DNA of 64,000 nucleotides from Mogibacterium sp. (lineage in GTDB: Bacteria > Bacillota > Clostridia > Peptostreptococcales > Anaerovoracaceae): contig JAFQZQ010000041.1 in assembly GCA_017405845.1 (NCBI GenBank), forward strand, positions 124,001-188,000. Reading direction: 5' to 3'. The translations under genes and the position numbers were made by a program. Below the pieces are notes generated by a model. The model made no database searches, was not told where the DNA came from, and saw nothing but the letters and a program-made list of their open reading frames with translations. Below, piece after piece: positions 47,778 through 56,534 of this stretch; position 1 is the first letter of the stretch, and each line of letters opens with the position of its first letter.

Positions 47778-47827
47778 ATGCGTTTCTTCAATATATCGTT
47801 GCCGATAAATATGCGTTTCTTCAATAT
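47778..47827. promoter_or_regulatory. 17-base direct repeat upstream of the DUF4143 ATPase gene
   Basis: ATGCGTTTCTTCAATAT occurs at 47778-47794 and again at 47811-47827, 33 bases or about three helical turns apart. Position just upstream of ATG 47738 suggests an operator. A weaker TTTCTTCAA follows at about 47850. Confidence 0.5.
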
Positions 47828-47899
47828 TTTTCAAAGCCGATTATGTCATTTCTTCAAAAGAATAATTCATTCGGTATTGTCTGTCCTGTAAGCGTGTCA

Positions 47900-47930
47900 T
47901 AAAAAAATCGGAGTACCCTGTCTCCGATTT
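47900..47930 (-). terminator. terminator after the esterase remnant
   Basis: AAATCGGAG (47905-47913) pairs with CTCCGATTT (47922-47930) and on the minus strand is followed by a run of T. It sits 13 bases after the esterase fragment stop, as expected for a once intact gene. Confidence 0.75.
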
Positions 47931-47942
47931 ATCAAAGCATCA

Positions 47943-48152
47943 TCAGTCTTCTGCTGTAAGCCACCTGAATGCCGGTTCTATGCTTTTACTCCAGAATGCC
48001 CAGTCATGCATACCTGAATCTTCAAGATAAACATGCTCAACTTTATTATCACTCAGGAACTTATGCCATCTTCTGTGTATGTTTCGAAGATTTTTTGATG
48101 AATAATTAATGCGTAATGCAGTAATTGCAACGGGTTCAGCAGTTTCTTTCAC
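47943..48152 (-). pseudogene. C-terminal remnant of an esterase (alpha/beta hydrolase)
   Basis: 69 residues with HVYLEDSGMHDWAFWSKSIEPAFRWL. The pattern G-x-HDWxFW near the C-terminus is that of putative esterases (EstA/FrmB-like), where this histidine completes the catalytic triad. The domain with the nucleophile serine is missing upstream. The sequence before it joins the composite repeat region at 48225-48395. Confidence 0.7.
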
Positions 48153-48487
48153 CTTAGTGAGGGAACACCAGTAGACTAATTCCCGTGGTCTTCATGGTCC
48201 TTAGAAAACTGTATACATCACCCAAAAAGAGCGTATTTTACGCATCCGGCGAAAAGCGCTCTTTTCTCTGAACCCTAGAATTTCAAGGGTTTTCAGGATT
48301 TTTTCTTTTGTATCCTTGCCACAACCTCGATGTGTGATTACATCAAGGTAAAGGATACAATTTTGCCTATGTTGTCATTATGGTGAAGGATACAATCCTG
48401 GAAAGGAAACAACCCCGGTTCACCGAGACAAGAAAAAGAGGAAGAACCGTGTCTCCCTCAAGTTGTTTATTGGTGGCTCGCTATATT
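48153..48487. other. 335-base stretch without an intact gene
   Basis: It contains a terminator-like hairpin (AAAAAGAGCG at 48224-48233 with CGCTCTTTT at 48257-48265), composite repeat copy B and several AAGGATACAA motifs. The end near 48400-48470 holds GC-rich sequence. No family match could be made in any frame. Confidence 0.6.
48271..48395. repeat. composite repeat, copy B, with inverted and direct motifs
   Basis: AACCCT...AGGGTT (48271-48291) forms a small hairpin. TTGTATCCTT (48308-48317) is inverted as AAGGATACAA at 48351-48360 and again at 48386-48395. The core ACCTCGATGTGTGAT matches copy A at 46243-46302. It may be the end of a decayed mobile element or a recombination site. Confidence 0.6.
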
Positions 48488-49444
48488 TTATTCCACTTCA
48501 TTATCTACGCACCAGTTCCAGTAAGACTGGTCGTAATTAAATGTTGTTTCATATCCGCACATTTCAAGCACCATCTGTACGTATGCGGATCGGATACCGC
48601 CAGTACAGTATGCTACGACCCTGTCGGTCTTGTTTACACCTTGAGCCTCAAACATTGCTGTTATCTCATCATTTGTCTTTAGAGTTCCGTCTTTCTGAAA
48701 CAAATCCAAATATGGTACAAATACTGCACCTTTGATATGCCCGCCTTTTGCTTCACCATATTTTGTAGCTCCGTTGTATTCGTCACCAGTCCTTACATCC
48801 ACTATTTTATACTGATCAAAGTTTGCGGCCAGCTCAGATGTTTCCATGACATGCGTCCTGTCAAGATCATCTACGGCAACTTCACATGGAACAGGATCGC
48901 TCGCTGCAGATTGCTTCTCTGCGCCGGCATCAAAGAGCGCATCAATACCACCATCAACGATCCTAACATTCTCATATCCTGCCGCTCTGAGTTCCCATGC
49001 GATTCTTGCGTCCTCGCCCCAGCCTTTGAGAGTATGTCCCAGCGTTATTATCTGTTTGTTCTTGTCAAGACCCAAAGCTCCGAGTCTGGCTGAGAGATCC
49101 TCCGGTTCTGGAATCTTTCCCCAAGTGTCATCTCCTGCACTTCCATATTCTTCAGAGCAAGTGCACATATCCTGCCATGTAGTAGCTACTGCTCCCTTTA
49201 TCGTTCCTCTGTCTGCTTCGCCGGTGCAGTCAACAAAAATGACATCATCACTTCCTATAAGTGCCACAGCATCTTCAGCAGAGATGATAAGGTCTCCTGT
49301 GAAGGCCGCTGGCTGTTCTTCTCCAGCAGACTGCTGTACATCAGGGTTCTCTTCTGCTGCAGGCTTATTCTTTCCGCCGCACGCACACATCATTGACAAC
49401 ATGAGCAGACACAAAATAATTGCCCGTAGTCTTTTCCTGTCCAT
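48488..49444 (-). CDS. tandem rhodanese-domain lipoprotein
   Basis: About 318 residues. A signal peptide with lipobox MCAC starts the protein. The first rhodanese domain has TLGHTLKGWGED with no active cysteine. The second has AYCTGGIRSAYV with the catalytic cysteine, the arrangement of thiosulfate or mercaptopyruvate sulfurtransferases. ATG 49444 follows AGGAGA. It should act outside the membrane on sulfur compounds. Upstream in the same direction is the bile salt hydrolase, about 220 bases away. Confidence 0.9.
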   Translation of the reverse strand: MDRKRLRAIILCLLMLSMMCACGGKNKPAAEENPDVQQSAGEEQPAAFTGDLIISAEDAVALIGSDDVIFVDCTGEADRGTIKGAVATTWQDMCTCSEEYGSAGDDTWGKIPEPEDLSARLGALGLDKNKQIITLGHTLKGWGEDARIAWELRAAGYENVRIVDGGIDALFDAGAEKQSAASDPVPCEVAVDDLDRTHVMETSELAANFDQYKIVDVRTGDEYNGATKYGEAKGGHIKGAVFVPYLDLFQKDGTLKTNDEITAMFEAQGVNKTDRVVAYCTGGIRSAYVQMVLEMCGYETTFNYDQSYWNWCVDNEVE

Positions 49445-49462
49445 ACCGAATCTCCTATCCAT

Positions 49463-49682
49463 ATTTTATAAAAGATATATATATGATAGTTTGTATTGGT
49501 TTTACTGCAAATTGATATAATCTATACATCTAAACATATTCATAGTTCGCCTATATCACTCAGTACTGATATCCTCCCTCCAATAGAAGTTTGGTTTTAA
49601 GGGGAAAGATTCGGAGAGCCCTGTAATCTCCCACAGTATGCATAACATCAGCATTTTCAAACAGAGTTGCTGTATCTGCAGG
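49463..49682 (-). other. gap between bile salt hydrolase and rhodanese genes
   Basis: No gene is supported. Directly after the hydrolase stop the same frame stays open for about 40 codons (ADTATLFENADVMHTVGDYR and onward to EGGYQY) and reads like a protein C-terminus, but I recognise no family. It may be the tail of a lost gene. Confidence 0.3.
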
Positions 49683-50657
49683 CTAATTCTGCTCGTGAAT
49701 CTGCTCGTTTGTAATCAGAGGATATCGTATCAGAGTGCACCCTTCGAGATTCTCTTTATGCATATCAACCTTTGATATCTGGTGGTTATCATAGCAATTG
49801 TAGTACTGCACTCCGGTTCTTGTGTTATAGCAGGACGTGTAGATGGTTATTTCATATTTGTTGTCTCCCAAATCACAAAGTCCACGCTGTTGAGCAACGG
49901 ATCCAAGTATATGGAAAAATTGACTAACACTGGACATCTCATCTTCTGCTGACAGAGAATTCATTTTTGTGAACGCGACTCTGGCGAACCTGGACTGTGA
50001 CGACAGATCTCCCGGAAGACCCATCCCGCCCATTCCTCTGCTATATACATCAAGCTCAAGGTCTGGCCAGAAAGTATTATCAGGTGTGCCAGTTCTTAGA
50101 TGCCTGTAATTGTTAAGGCTGAAAAGCTGCTTGTCAAAAGGCGGATTATTAGTCATTACTCCAACAGGGTTATCATACACCTTGAGTCCCTCTTTGACGG
50201 ATTCAACTGTAATCACACCATCTTTATCCGCTATCATCCAGTGCAGAGGGGAAAGCGGAAGCTGCTCGCTGAACGGAATGTCTGCTAAATTAATCCTCTC
50301 TAAAAGAGAACGGGCATCGCCAACATTTTCGCATTGACCGAGGATCCAAGGGATGAACTCAAAAGGGGCGATATTGTCTTTATCCGGAACTTTCTCAAAA
50401 TAGTGGGCGTTTCCCTCGAAATTAAGGCCTGCCATCCCAAGTCCTTTTTCGTTTACTGCTTCATAGTAAAGCGGATAGTCCTGCATAACATAAGCTGTTC
50501 CTATTATCGCCAGATGGCTTTCCATCTTTCCTTTCATCCTGAATTCGAACAGATAGTTCCTGGGTGTGATTACGACCTCTTCTCCATACGAAAACCCGTA
50601 ATCAAAAGTTCTGCCAAAGTAAAAGTCTTTTGTTTTATAAGTAGCTGCTGTACACAT
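49683..50657 (-). CDS. bsh: bile salt hydrolase (choloylglycine hydrolase family)
   Basis: 324 residues, full length. Cys2 is the N-terminal nucleophile after Met removal; GRTFDYG supplies Arg16 and Asp19, MTNNPPF the asparagine and SQSRFARVAF the arginine of the active site. The Ntn hydrolase splits glycine or taurine from conjugated bile acids; a penicillin V acylase activity is the family alternative. No signal peptide, so it is cytoplasmic. An IS256-type element begins about 195 bases upstream of its start and may affect its promoter. Confidence 0.93.
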   Translation of the reverse strand: MCTAATYKTKDFYFGRTFDYGFSYGEEVVITPRNYLFEFRMKGKMESHLAIIGTAYVMQDYPLYYEAVNEKGLGMAGLNFEGNAHYFEKVPDKDNIAPFEFIPWILGQCENVGDARSLLERINLADIPFSEQLPLSPLHWMIADKDGVITVESVKEGLKVYDNPVGVMTNNPPFDKQLFSLNNYRHLRTGTPDNTFWPDLELDVYSRGMGGMGLPGDLSSQSRFARVAFTKMNSLSAEDEMSSVSQFFHILGSVAQQRGLCDLGDNKYEITIYTSCYNTRTGVQYYNCYDNHQISKVDMHKENLEGCTLIRYPLITNEQIHEQN

Positions 50658-50938
50658 GCTTCAACCTCCATTTTTCAAAGTAGAGCCATCTCGATAATCA
50701 GTTTTCCATTTTTCGGCTTAAATATCACCTCTGTCCTTACCATAAGTATACTCTTTTTGAAGTTTCATGGAGATTTCAGCGATTTATAGCTGGAACAACA
50801 GTTCAACTTCACAAGTATAGTTATCACTGATATAGTAACGTCCATATAATGGTGTAAATTCAATTTCATAAAAAGATGAGCCGTGCTCATCCTGTATAAT
50901 GTTAGTCACCACAACCAAAACATACAGGAGGTACGAAC

Positions 50939-52180
50939 ATGGCTCAGGTGAATTTTACATTAACACAGGAAGAAGTTCTACAGATTCTAGCAGGTAATCG
51001 TGATGAAGCTTTCAAGTTTCTGGTTGAGAAGATACTAAACCAGATAATGCTGGTCGAGTCTGCCGAGCAACTTGGTGCCGACAAACATGAACGCACAGAT
51101 GAACGTCAGGACTATCGTAATGGTACCCGTGAACGGATACTGCACACTCGCATCGGCACCATAGAACTGGAGGTACCGCGGCACAGGAACCAGCCATTCC
51201 ATACTATGGTCTTTGAGAACTACAAGCGCAGCGAGGCGGCACTTATCTCAGCAATGGTGCAGATGGTGATCAATGGAGTGTCTACACGCAAAGTATCCAA
51301 AGTCGTAGAAGAACTTTGTGGAACAAGTTTCTCAAAATCCGCGGTCTCTGAACTCTGCAAGAGCCTTGACACAGAGATCGAGGCATTCAGGAACCGTCCA
51401 CTGGGTAACCTTGAAGCACCATTTCTCATGGTGGATGCCACATATTTCAAAGCCAGAGAAAACCACAAGGTAATCTCAAAAGCGTTCATGGTAGCGTTGG
51501 TTATCCGACCTGATGGAGTAAGAGAGATCATTGGCTTTGACGTGTTCGATGCTGAAGACAATGCTTCGTGGCAAAGCTTCTTCAAAAGCTTGAAAAGCCG
51601 CGGATTGACCGGTGTCAACATGGTGATCTCTGACTCACACAGAGCTATTTTGAATGCAATAACCAAGACCTATCCTGAGGCGGCGTGGCAGCGTTGCCAG
51701 GTGCACTTTTTACGTAATATTGTCAATGAAGCGCCTCCGAGGTTTCAGGAGGGACTTCGAACAGAATTGCGCAATATGTTCAATGCGAAAACCATCGAAG
51801 AAGCCCGGCTGATCCGTGACGGCATCATTGTCGATTACGAACCTGTTGCAGCCAAGTCAATGGCTATCCTGGATAAAGGTTTTGAAGATGCTATGACAGT
51901 TATGCTGCTTCCTGAATGGATGAGGAACAAGCTGCGCTCAACAAACCTTATTGAGCGACTAAATCGCGAATTTAAACGCAGATCAGATGTTGTCCAGGTG
52001 TTTCCAAACCCTGAGTCAGTACTCAGGCTAATAGGTGCTGTAGCGATCGAACAAAGCGATATGCTTTCCTCAATGAAACGGGTACTTGGGAAAAGAATCT
52101 CCCTTCAGCTGAAAGCTGAAACCTTCCCTAGAATGAGAGAACTCGCAATGCGCCAGCAGGCACTGCTCGACGCAGCATAA
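50939..52180 (+). CDS. IS256-family (mutator-type) transposase
   Basis: 413 residues, full length. The DDE residues are seen in FLMVDATYFK, NMVISDSHRA and TNLIERLNREFKRR, with WQRCQVHFLRN between the last two as in all mutator-type transposases. AGGAGGTACGAAC precedes ATG 50939. The gene is intact with no frameshift. Confidence 0.95.
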   Translation: MAQVNFTLTQEEVLQILAGNRDEAFKFLVEKILNQIMLVESAEQLGADKHERTDERQDYRNGTRERILHTRIGTIELEVPRHRNQPFHTMVFENYKRSEAALISAMVQMVINGVSTRKVSKVVEELCGTSFSKSAVSELCKSLDTEIEAFRNRPLGNLEAPFLMVDATYFKARENHKVISKAFMVALVIRPDGVREIIGFDVFDAEDNASWQSFFKSLKSRGLTGVNMVISDSHRAILNAITKTYPEAAWQRCQVHFLRNIVNEAPPRFQEGLRTELRNMFNAKTIEEARLIRDGIIVDYEPVAAKSMAILDKGFEDAMTVMLLPEWMRNKLRSTNLIERLNREFKRRSDVVQVFPNPESVLRLIGAVAIEQSDMLSSMKRVLGKRISLQLKAETFPRMRELAMRQQALLDAA

Positions 52181-52215
52181 TATTCTCGGATGACATTACC
52201 CGGAGCGGGAGCAGA

Positions 52216-52310
52216 GTCAAGGGACAGTACGCTGGCCAAAGGCCGGGCAGCCCTTGACGCCGCGACACGGAAAACCCTTTTCTGCAACAGCAGCGGGTAT
52301 ACACGCTGCT
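52216..52310. repeat. two hairpins in the 3' part of the IS256 element
   Basis: GTCAAGGG (52216-52223) pairs with CCCTTGAC (52251-52258), with GGCC-aaa-GGCC inside. A second stem pairs AGCAGCG near 52289 with CGCTGCT ending near 52310. They could stop transcription into or out of the element. Neither has a clear T-run. Confidence 0.5.
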
Positions 52311-52463
52311 GGCTGCCTTCCCGGCGAGGGAGAAATATACAGGCTGAGCAATTTACACACAAAACAGGACTTGACCCTGATATCCCATACAGTGATAACT
52401 ATACGCAGTACAGAGGGTATATTCCAAAGAGACAGCAGGAGCAATATTCTTCTCAATAACAAT

Positions 52464-52507
52464 AGCGGCTTTATGTGGTAACGCTTTACACATAAAGCCG
52501 CTTTTTT
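52464..52507 (+). terminator. strong terminator to the right of the IS256 element
   Basis: A 14-bp perfect stem (AGCGGCTTTATGTG and complement, 52464-52477 with 52489-52502) followed by TTTTTT. It can end transcription from the transposase side, and the minus-strand protease gene ends 44 bases to its right. Confidence 0.85.
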
Positions 52508-52550
52508 ATGAATGTAAAACGACAGTTTTAAGCATTGGCAGTCTCTTCTT

Positions 52551-53324
52551 TTATTGCGCGTCTTTAGGCAAGATAGAAAGAGCAGAGAAATTTTCTGCAT
52601 TTTTCTTGGCTCTTACCAGCACATAGATCAAAAGAACAACATTTGTCAAAACTGCTGCGCCGCCAAGTATGCCACCTACAACAAAATCGCCACCCCTCAT
52701 AGCAGGATAATTAAAAATTGTTCCAGCATCATAAAGGGTATGTAAAGCCATTGGGATGATGAGCCCCCAAGCCAAGTATAATGCAGTCTGTCCTTCGCCT
52801 TTTTGTTTGTTATACTTTGCCCTGCCAATAAACTCTCCCATGATCATGTTAAGTGTCATATGAGTGAACATTAAAGGCGTTCTAATCAATAATACAACCA
52901 TCGACTCGCCAAAAGTAAAGTCTTCCACAACCGTAAAGCCAAAGCCCACAGCCGCCCCAAGGATGATGTACTCATAAACGTTCTTTACCTTATTTTTTAA
53001 GATGGCAATTGTGATGATGATTGCAAGAAACTTAAACAGTTCCTCCACTCCTCCCGCCACGAAGAAGGCTGTAAAAAAAGATGCCGGCAGATTTGCCATT
53101 GTTTCACCCGTTACCCCGATGCTTTTAAATGCATATAATAAGCCAATACCGGCAGGACCGGAAACCAGCACACAAATGCCACCTAAAATTACCGGCAGGA
53201 TTGCCTGGAGTTTCCCTATAGGCTCAGGAACTTCCCTTTTGATCATTCGAAGGTAGATAAGTCCACATATAATTAAGGCTAATAATGCAGAAATAATTGA
53301 AAAAATAGTTGTTTTTACGTCCAT
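52551..53324 (-). CDS. PrsW-like intramembrane protease
   Basis: 257 residues with about eight membrane segments. GGVEELFKFLA gives the EExxK signature, GFTVVEDF a second acidic motif, and HMTLNMIMG and ALHTLYD the conserved histidines of the PrsW/CPBP-like glutamic intramembrane proteases. PrsW cuts anti-sigma factors in Bacillus; related members have other or unknown targets. No sigma or anti-sigma gene is adjacent. The sequence is somewhat richer in A+T than the core genes. Confidence 0.88.
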   Translation of the reverse strand: MDVKTTIFSIISALLALIICGLIYLRMIKREVPEPIGKLQAILPVILGGICVLVSGPAGIGLLYAFKSIGVTGETMANLPASFFTAFFVAGGVEELFKFLAIIITIAILKNKVKNVYEYIILGAAVGFGFTVVEDFTFGESMVVLLIRTPLMFTHMTLNMIMGEFIGRAKYNKQKGEGQTALYLAWGLIIPMALHTLYDAGTIFNYPAMRGGDFVVGGILGGAAVLTNVVLLIYVLVRAKKNAENFSALSILPKDAQ

Positions 53325-53386
53325 GATAATTTTTCTTTCTCAAATAGTTGATTTAAATAGTGCCCCTATATTTCAGTACCGAGGTC

Positions 53387-53402
53387 ATCAATGATCATTG
53401 AT
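53387..53402. repeat. 16-base perfect palindrome at the recombinase 3' end
   Basis: ATCAATGATCATTGAT overlaps the last codons and stop of the serine recombinase gene. Its place next to an integrase makes a recombination-related site possible. No paired site was found. Confidence 0.35.
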
Positions 53403-55094
53403 CTGCACATAGTCCATCAGCTTTGCTCTTTTGTTGCTCAAAAGGCAGACGCACTCAAGCATTGTTTCATTATCCAAGGGCAATTCACGCACTTCCTTAC
53501 CGTCCATAGGAATTGGGAATTTGAAAATTATGTTTCTGATCCAGCAACCGTTGGACGGTCTCTCAGGGTATATGTCGATCCGTTCAATGAATGTCTGCAT
53601 GAACTGCTTTTGTTCCAATTCTGAAAAAGATTCATACAGTGTATCAAAGGCCATAAGCATTCGGAAGATGTTCTCACTGGAAATCTTTTCCTGTCTCAGA
53701 GCATGCAATTGATCTGCTATCTCGTCGCGCTGTATATCTATTTCTTCAATCTTATCATATTGTGCATCATAGCGACGCTGAAGATCGCTCATTTTCCTGT
53801 CATAATGCGGATCATCCGGATCCATTTCGTCCATCTGGCGTTCCAGGCGCATCTTTGTTCCTTCGGCTTTCCTCAGTTGAGCATCGATCTGCTGCAGCTG
53901 GTTCTCTATCTCTGAAGTGTCTATCGCAATTCCAATTTTCTCCTTAATCGCATCGATGAACTCCTTGCGTTTTGTCATTGCTGAGATTATTGCCGCGACC
54001 TGAGCGTTAATCTCTGATTGCTCAATATTAGTCCGGAATTCACACTTATGTCCGGTCGCTTTTACAGGATTTTTACAATAATAGTAATAACGCGTTTTCT
54101 TGTCCCTGGAGTGAGCTCTCATAACATTTCCGTAAAGGTTTCTGCCGCAGCATGGACATTTAAGCAATCCTGATAGTACGTGAGCATGATTAGGGTCAGT
54201 TACCTTTTCACGCTTATACCCAGTCTTCTTTCTTTTGGCTTGTGCCAGCTCCCAATCCTCCTCGGAGACTATAGCATCATGCAATCCATCATAGACTGCG
54301 TATTCTGACTGTTCTACTACATGTGTTTCATTACGTGTTCCGATTTTCTTCTCTGTCTTGCGTCTTCCATAAGCTATCTTTCCCGCATATACAGGATTAT
54401 CAAGCACGCGCTTTACAAAACTTGTTGAGAACCCCGTAGTGCTGTTGTTTTGCCTCAACTTCTTTGTAAATCCGTGTCTGTTAAGATATTGTGCAACTCC
54501 ACGAAGTCCTTCGTTGGTATGTATATACCGATCAAAGATCGTTCGTATCACTTCGACCTCATCTTCAGCAATAAAGAGTTCTCCGTTTACAAGCTTATAT
54601 CCATATGGTGCAAAGCCACCATTCCAATGACCTTCTCTCGCCTTCTGCTCACGTCCGGCCATCGTCTGTGCACGTATGTTTTCACGTTCGATCTCTGCAA
54701 CCGCAGACAGGACAGAAATCATAAGTTTTCCGGAATCCTTGGAACTGTCTATCCCGTCATCCACGCATATAAGATTTACACCATAATCCTGCATAGTCTG
54801 AAGCGAATTGAGGACATCAGCAGCATTTCTGCCGAAACGAGACAGCTTGAAAACCAGGACATATGATACGCCGTCCTTGCCGATGATTATGTCATTCATC
54901 ATACGTTGGAATTCTTGTCGGTTTTTGATATTCTTTCCGGATATGCCTTCGTCAGAATACTCACCGGCAATAGTCATGCCTTCGTAATCAGCATATTTGC
55001 GCAGCTTTTCACGCTGCGCATCTAGGCTATAACCCTCCACCTGCATAGATGTGGATACGCGAGTGTAGATATAACATTTGATCTGTTTTTTCAC
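53388..55094 (-). CDS. large serine recombinase
   Basis: 568 residues. The resolvase domain has YTRVSTSMQ with catalytic Ser14 and later arginines (FKLSRFGRN). The recombinase domain (about 160-290) is followed by a zinc ribbon CPCCGRNLYG...YCKN and a coiled coil (about 390-480), the layout of integrases of phages and conjugative elements. It probably moved the surrounding accessory block. The direct repeat TTCAGTACCG occurs at 53372-53381 and 56131-56140 on either side of this gene and the next. Confidence 0.95.
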   Translation of the reverse strand: MKKQIKCYIYTRVSTSMQVEGYSLDAQREKLRKYADYEGMTIAGEYSDEGISGKNIKNRQEFQRMMNDIIIGKDGVSYVLVFKLSRFGRNAADVLNSLQTMQDYGVNLICVDDGIDSSKDSGKLMISVLSAVAEIERENIRAQTMAGREQKAREGHWNGGFAPYGYKLVNGELFIAEDEVEVIRTIFDRYIHTNEGLRGVAQYLNRHGFTKKLRQNNSTTGFSTSFVKRVLDNPVYAGKIAYGRRKTEKKIGTRNETHVVEQSEYAVYDGLHDAIVSEEDWELAQAKRKKTGYKREKVTDPNHAHVLSGLLKCPCCGRNLYGNVMRAHSRDKKTRYYYYCKNPVKATGHKCEFRTNIEQSEINAQVAAIISAMTKRKEFIDAIKEKIGIAIDTSEIENQLQQIDAQLRKAEGTKMRLERQMDEMDPDDPHYDRKMSDLQRRYDAQYDKIEEIDIQRDEIADQLHALRQEKISSENIFRMLMAFDTLYESFSELEQKQFMQTFIERIDIYPERPSNGCWIRNIIFKFPIPMDGKEVRELPLDNETMLECVCLLSNKRAKLMDYVQINDH

Positions 55095-55115
55095 ATTTTT
55101 CTCCTTCTGAGATCA

Positions 55116-56102
55116 CTATTTCAGCACCAGAGGCGGATTGGCCAGTAGTTCCTTAATCATATCCGAATAGCCGGATATATCCATTATTTGTGTGATCGTT
55201 GTGATTTTTTTACCGGCGTCCTTACTGGAAGCTCCGCAATGGTAGATTTTCATATCTTTCGTATTATGATCGAGGATTATGTAACGGTCATGTACTTTAT
55301 TTGCAGTTGTGATAAATGATATGCTCCGGCCGGGATACTCCATCTCGAAATCATGATATTCTGTCAGCCTCAATGGTCTCGAGCCTTTGTTGTCACTGAT
55401 GACCGTCAGTTTGACTGCAGCCTTGGAATGTGTCAGGTGCTGAAGTGTCTTTGAATCAATATAGTCATCAATGACCGCAAGCTTGCGCTTTGCCTTGCGA
55501 TAGATCTTCTGATAAGCAAGGACTGCCTTAAATGGCTCACCGTTCAAAATCATAATCTCATCGTGTTCTATTCCGGTATCAAAGAGTTTCATGAAATCAG
55601 TAAGGTCAGCTTTTGTGACCATGTTATCCTTGATTTCCTCTACATCTGCAGTATTTCTGTTCACCTGACTCGCCAGAGAAAGAAAATCCCTCTGTGTAAT
55701 CATGAGTTGCTGGTTCTCGATGATGTAATCCTTCATGGCTTTAAATGCCATAATTAGTGCCCGGCTCTGTTTGACAGCCAGGTCGCCGCGCAGTACAGTC
55801 ATAAGCATATATATGCCTTGCTCTGTAAAAGCATATGGCAGATATCTTGAGCCTCCCCAACTTGAGGTGAAAATATTGCACCTCAAGATTTCCTGATACT
55901 CTTCTCTCGTCAAGCGAAACATAAATTCATCGCCTTCAAATTTTTCAATATTGTTTTTAACTTGACGGTTAAAGTTTTTCGTTTCATACCCGTAAATCTC
56001 AGCGAGCTCAAAATCCAGCATTACCTGCTGCCCGCGTATCATATAAATCTTATCCCGAAGCGATCGCTCATCGATAATCATTATTTCGTTTTTCTCTTCC
56101 AT
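55116..56102 (-). CDS. ORF6N-domain protein
   Basis: About 328 residues. The N-terminal ORF6N domain (KIYMIRGQQVMLDFELAEIYGYETKNFNRQVKNN) is a phage-type DNA-binding region. The C-terminal part has HDRYIILDHNTKDMKIYHCGASSKDAGKK, like one degenerate half of a phospholipase D-type motif with Arg for Lys. Such proteins sit in prophages and integrative elements; the role is unclear. It lies 21 bases before the serine recombinase and is probably cotranscribed. Confidence 0.85.
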   Translation of the reverse strand: MEEKNEIMIIDERSLRDKIYMIRGQQVMLDFELAEIYGYETKNFNRQVKNNIEKFEGDEFMFRLTREEYQEILRCNIFTSSWGGSRYLPYAFTEQGIYMLMTVLRGDLAVKQSRALIMAFKAMKDYIIENQQLMITQRDFLSLASQVNRNTADVEEIKDNMVTKADLTDFMKLFDTGIEHDEIMILNGEPFKAVLAYQKIYRKAKRKLAVIDDYIDSKTLQHLTHSKAAVKLTVISDNKGSRPLRLTEYHDFEMEYPGRSISFITTANKVHDRYIILDHNTKDMKIYHCGASSKDAGKKITTITQIMDISGYSDMIKELLANPPLVLK

Positions 56103-56192
56103 GGTTAACATACCTACCATTCCATCGGTATTCAGTACCGGAATTACAATACACAGTCATTTAAGAATTCCGGATAAAAACCAAAAGAATCA

Positions 56193-56423
56193 TTATTTAT
56201 TATCTGTATCAGTATTCTTCTTCATCTCTTCCATCATAATGTAGTACTCCAGCAACCGAAGTACGTACTTGGGAGCATGTCGGTTGTCACGCTCCCACTC
56301 AGTCACAGTCCGGTACGGAATCTGGAAGTAGTCACAGAATTCTTTGCGATTCATACCGGTGCTCTCTCGGAGTTCTATGATCTTTTGTCTGCAGTCAGTG
56401 ATTTCTTTATTCAGTATTTCCAT
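56193..56423 (-). CDS. small helix-turn-helix regulator
   Basis: 76 residues from ATG 56423, behind TAGGAGC. The core KIIELRESTGMNRKEFCDYFQIPYRTVTEWERDNRHAPKYVLRLLEYY is a single HTH_3-like domain, as in small repressors and antitoxins. A perfect 17-base palindrome lies over its promoter, pointing to autorepression. No toxin gene is clear nearby, so it more likely controls the recombinase block. Confidence 0.8.
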   Translation of the reverse strand: MEILNKEITDCRQKIIELRESTGMNRKEFCDYFQIPYRTVTEWERDNRHAPKYVLRLLEYYIMMEEMKKNTDTDNK

Positions 56424-56445
56424 TCTCTTGCTCCTAAAACTCAAT

Positions 56446-56462
56446 TATACACATTGTGTATA
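56446..56462 (-). promoter_or_regulatory. palindromic operator over the HTH gene promoter
   Basis: TATACACATTGTGTATA is a perfect palindrome with 8-base arms. On the minus strand TATAAT overlaps its edge, so a bound repressor would cover the -10 box. A related half-site CAATGTGTA occurs to the right at about 56488. Confidence 0.6.
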
Positions 56463-56534
56463 TTGTATCACGCAAGCACGATTGACGCAATGTGTAAACA
56501 CCCTTCAGCATCTGCTGATACAGAGTCTTTCTGA

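Larger units (their letters stand above)
50852..52358 (+). mobile_element. IS256-family insertion sequence, ends approximate
   Basis: The transposase gene is flanked by GTGTAAATT (50852-50860) and its complement AATTTACAC (52350-52358), the best terminal repeat I can see; adjoining bases match only partly. No matching target duplication was found beside these ends, so the true ends may lie a few bases away or the duplication has decayed. The copy looks complete and could be active. Confidence 0.65.

Noticed and set aside
50844..52366. 8-bp target duplication for the IS256 element
   Set aside because: The 8 bases beside the proposed ends do not match each other, so no duplication is claimed.
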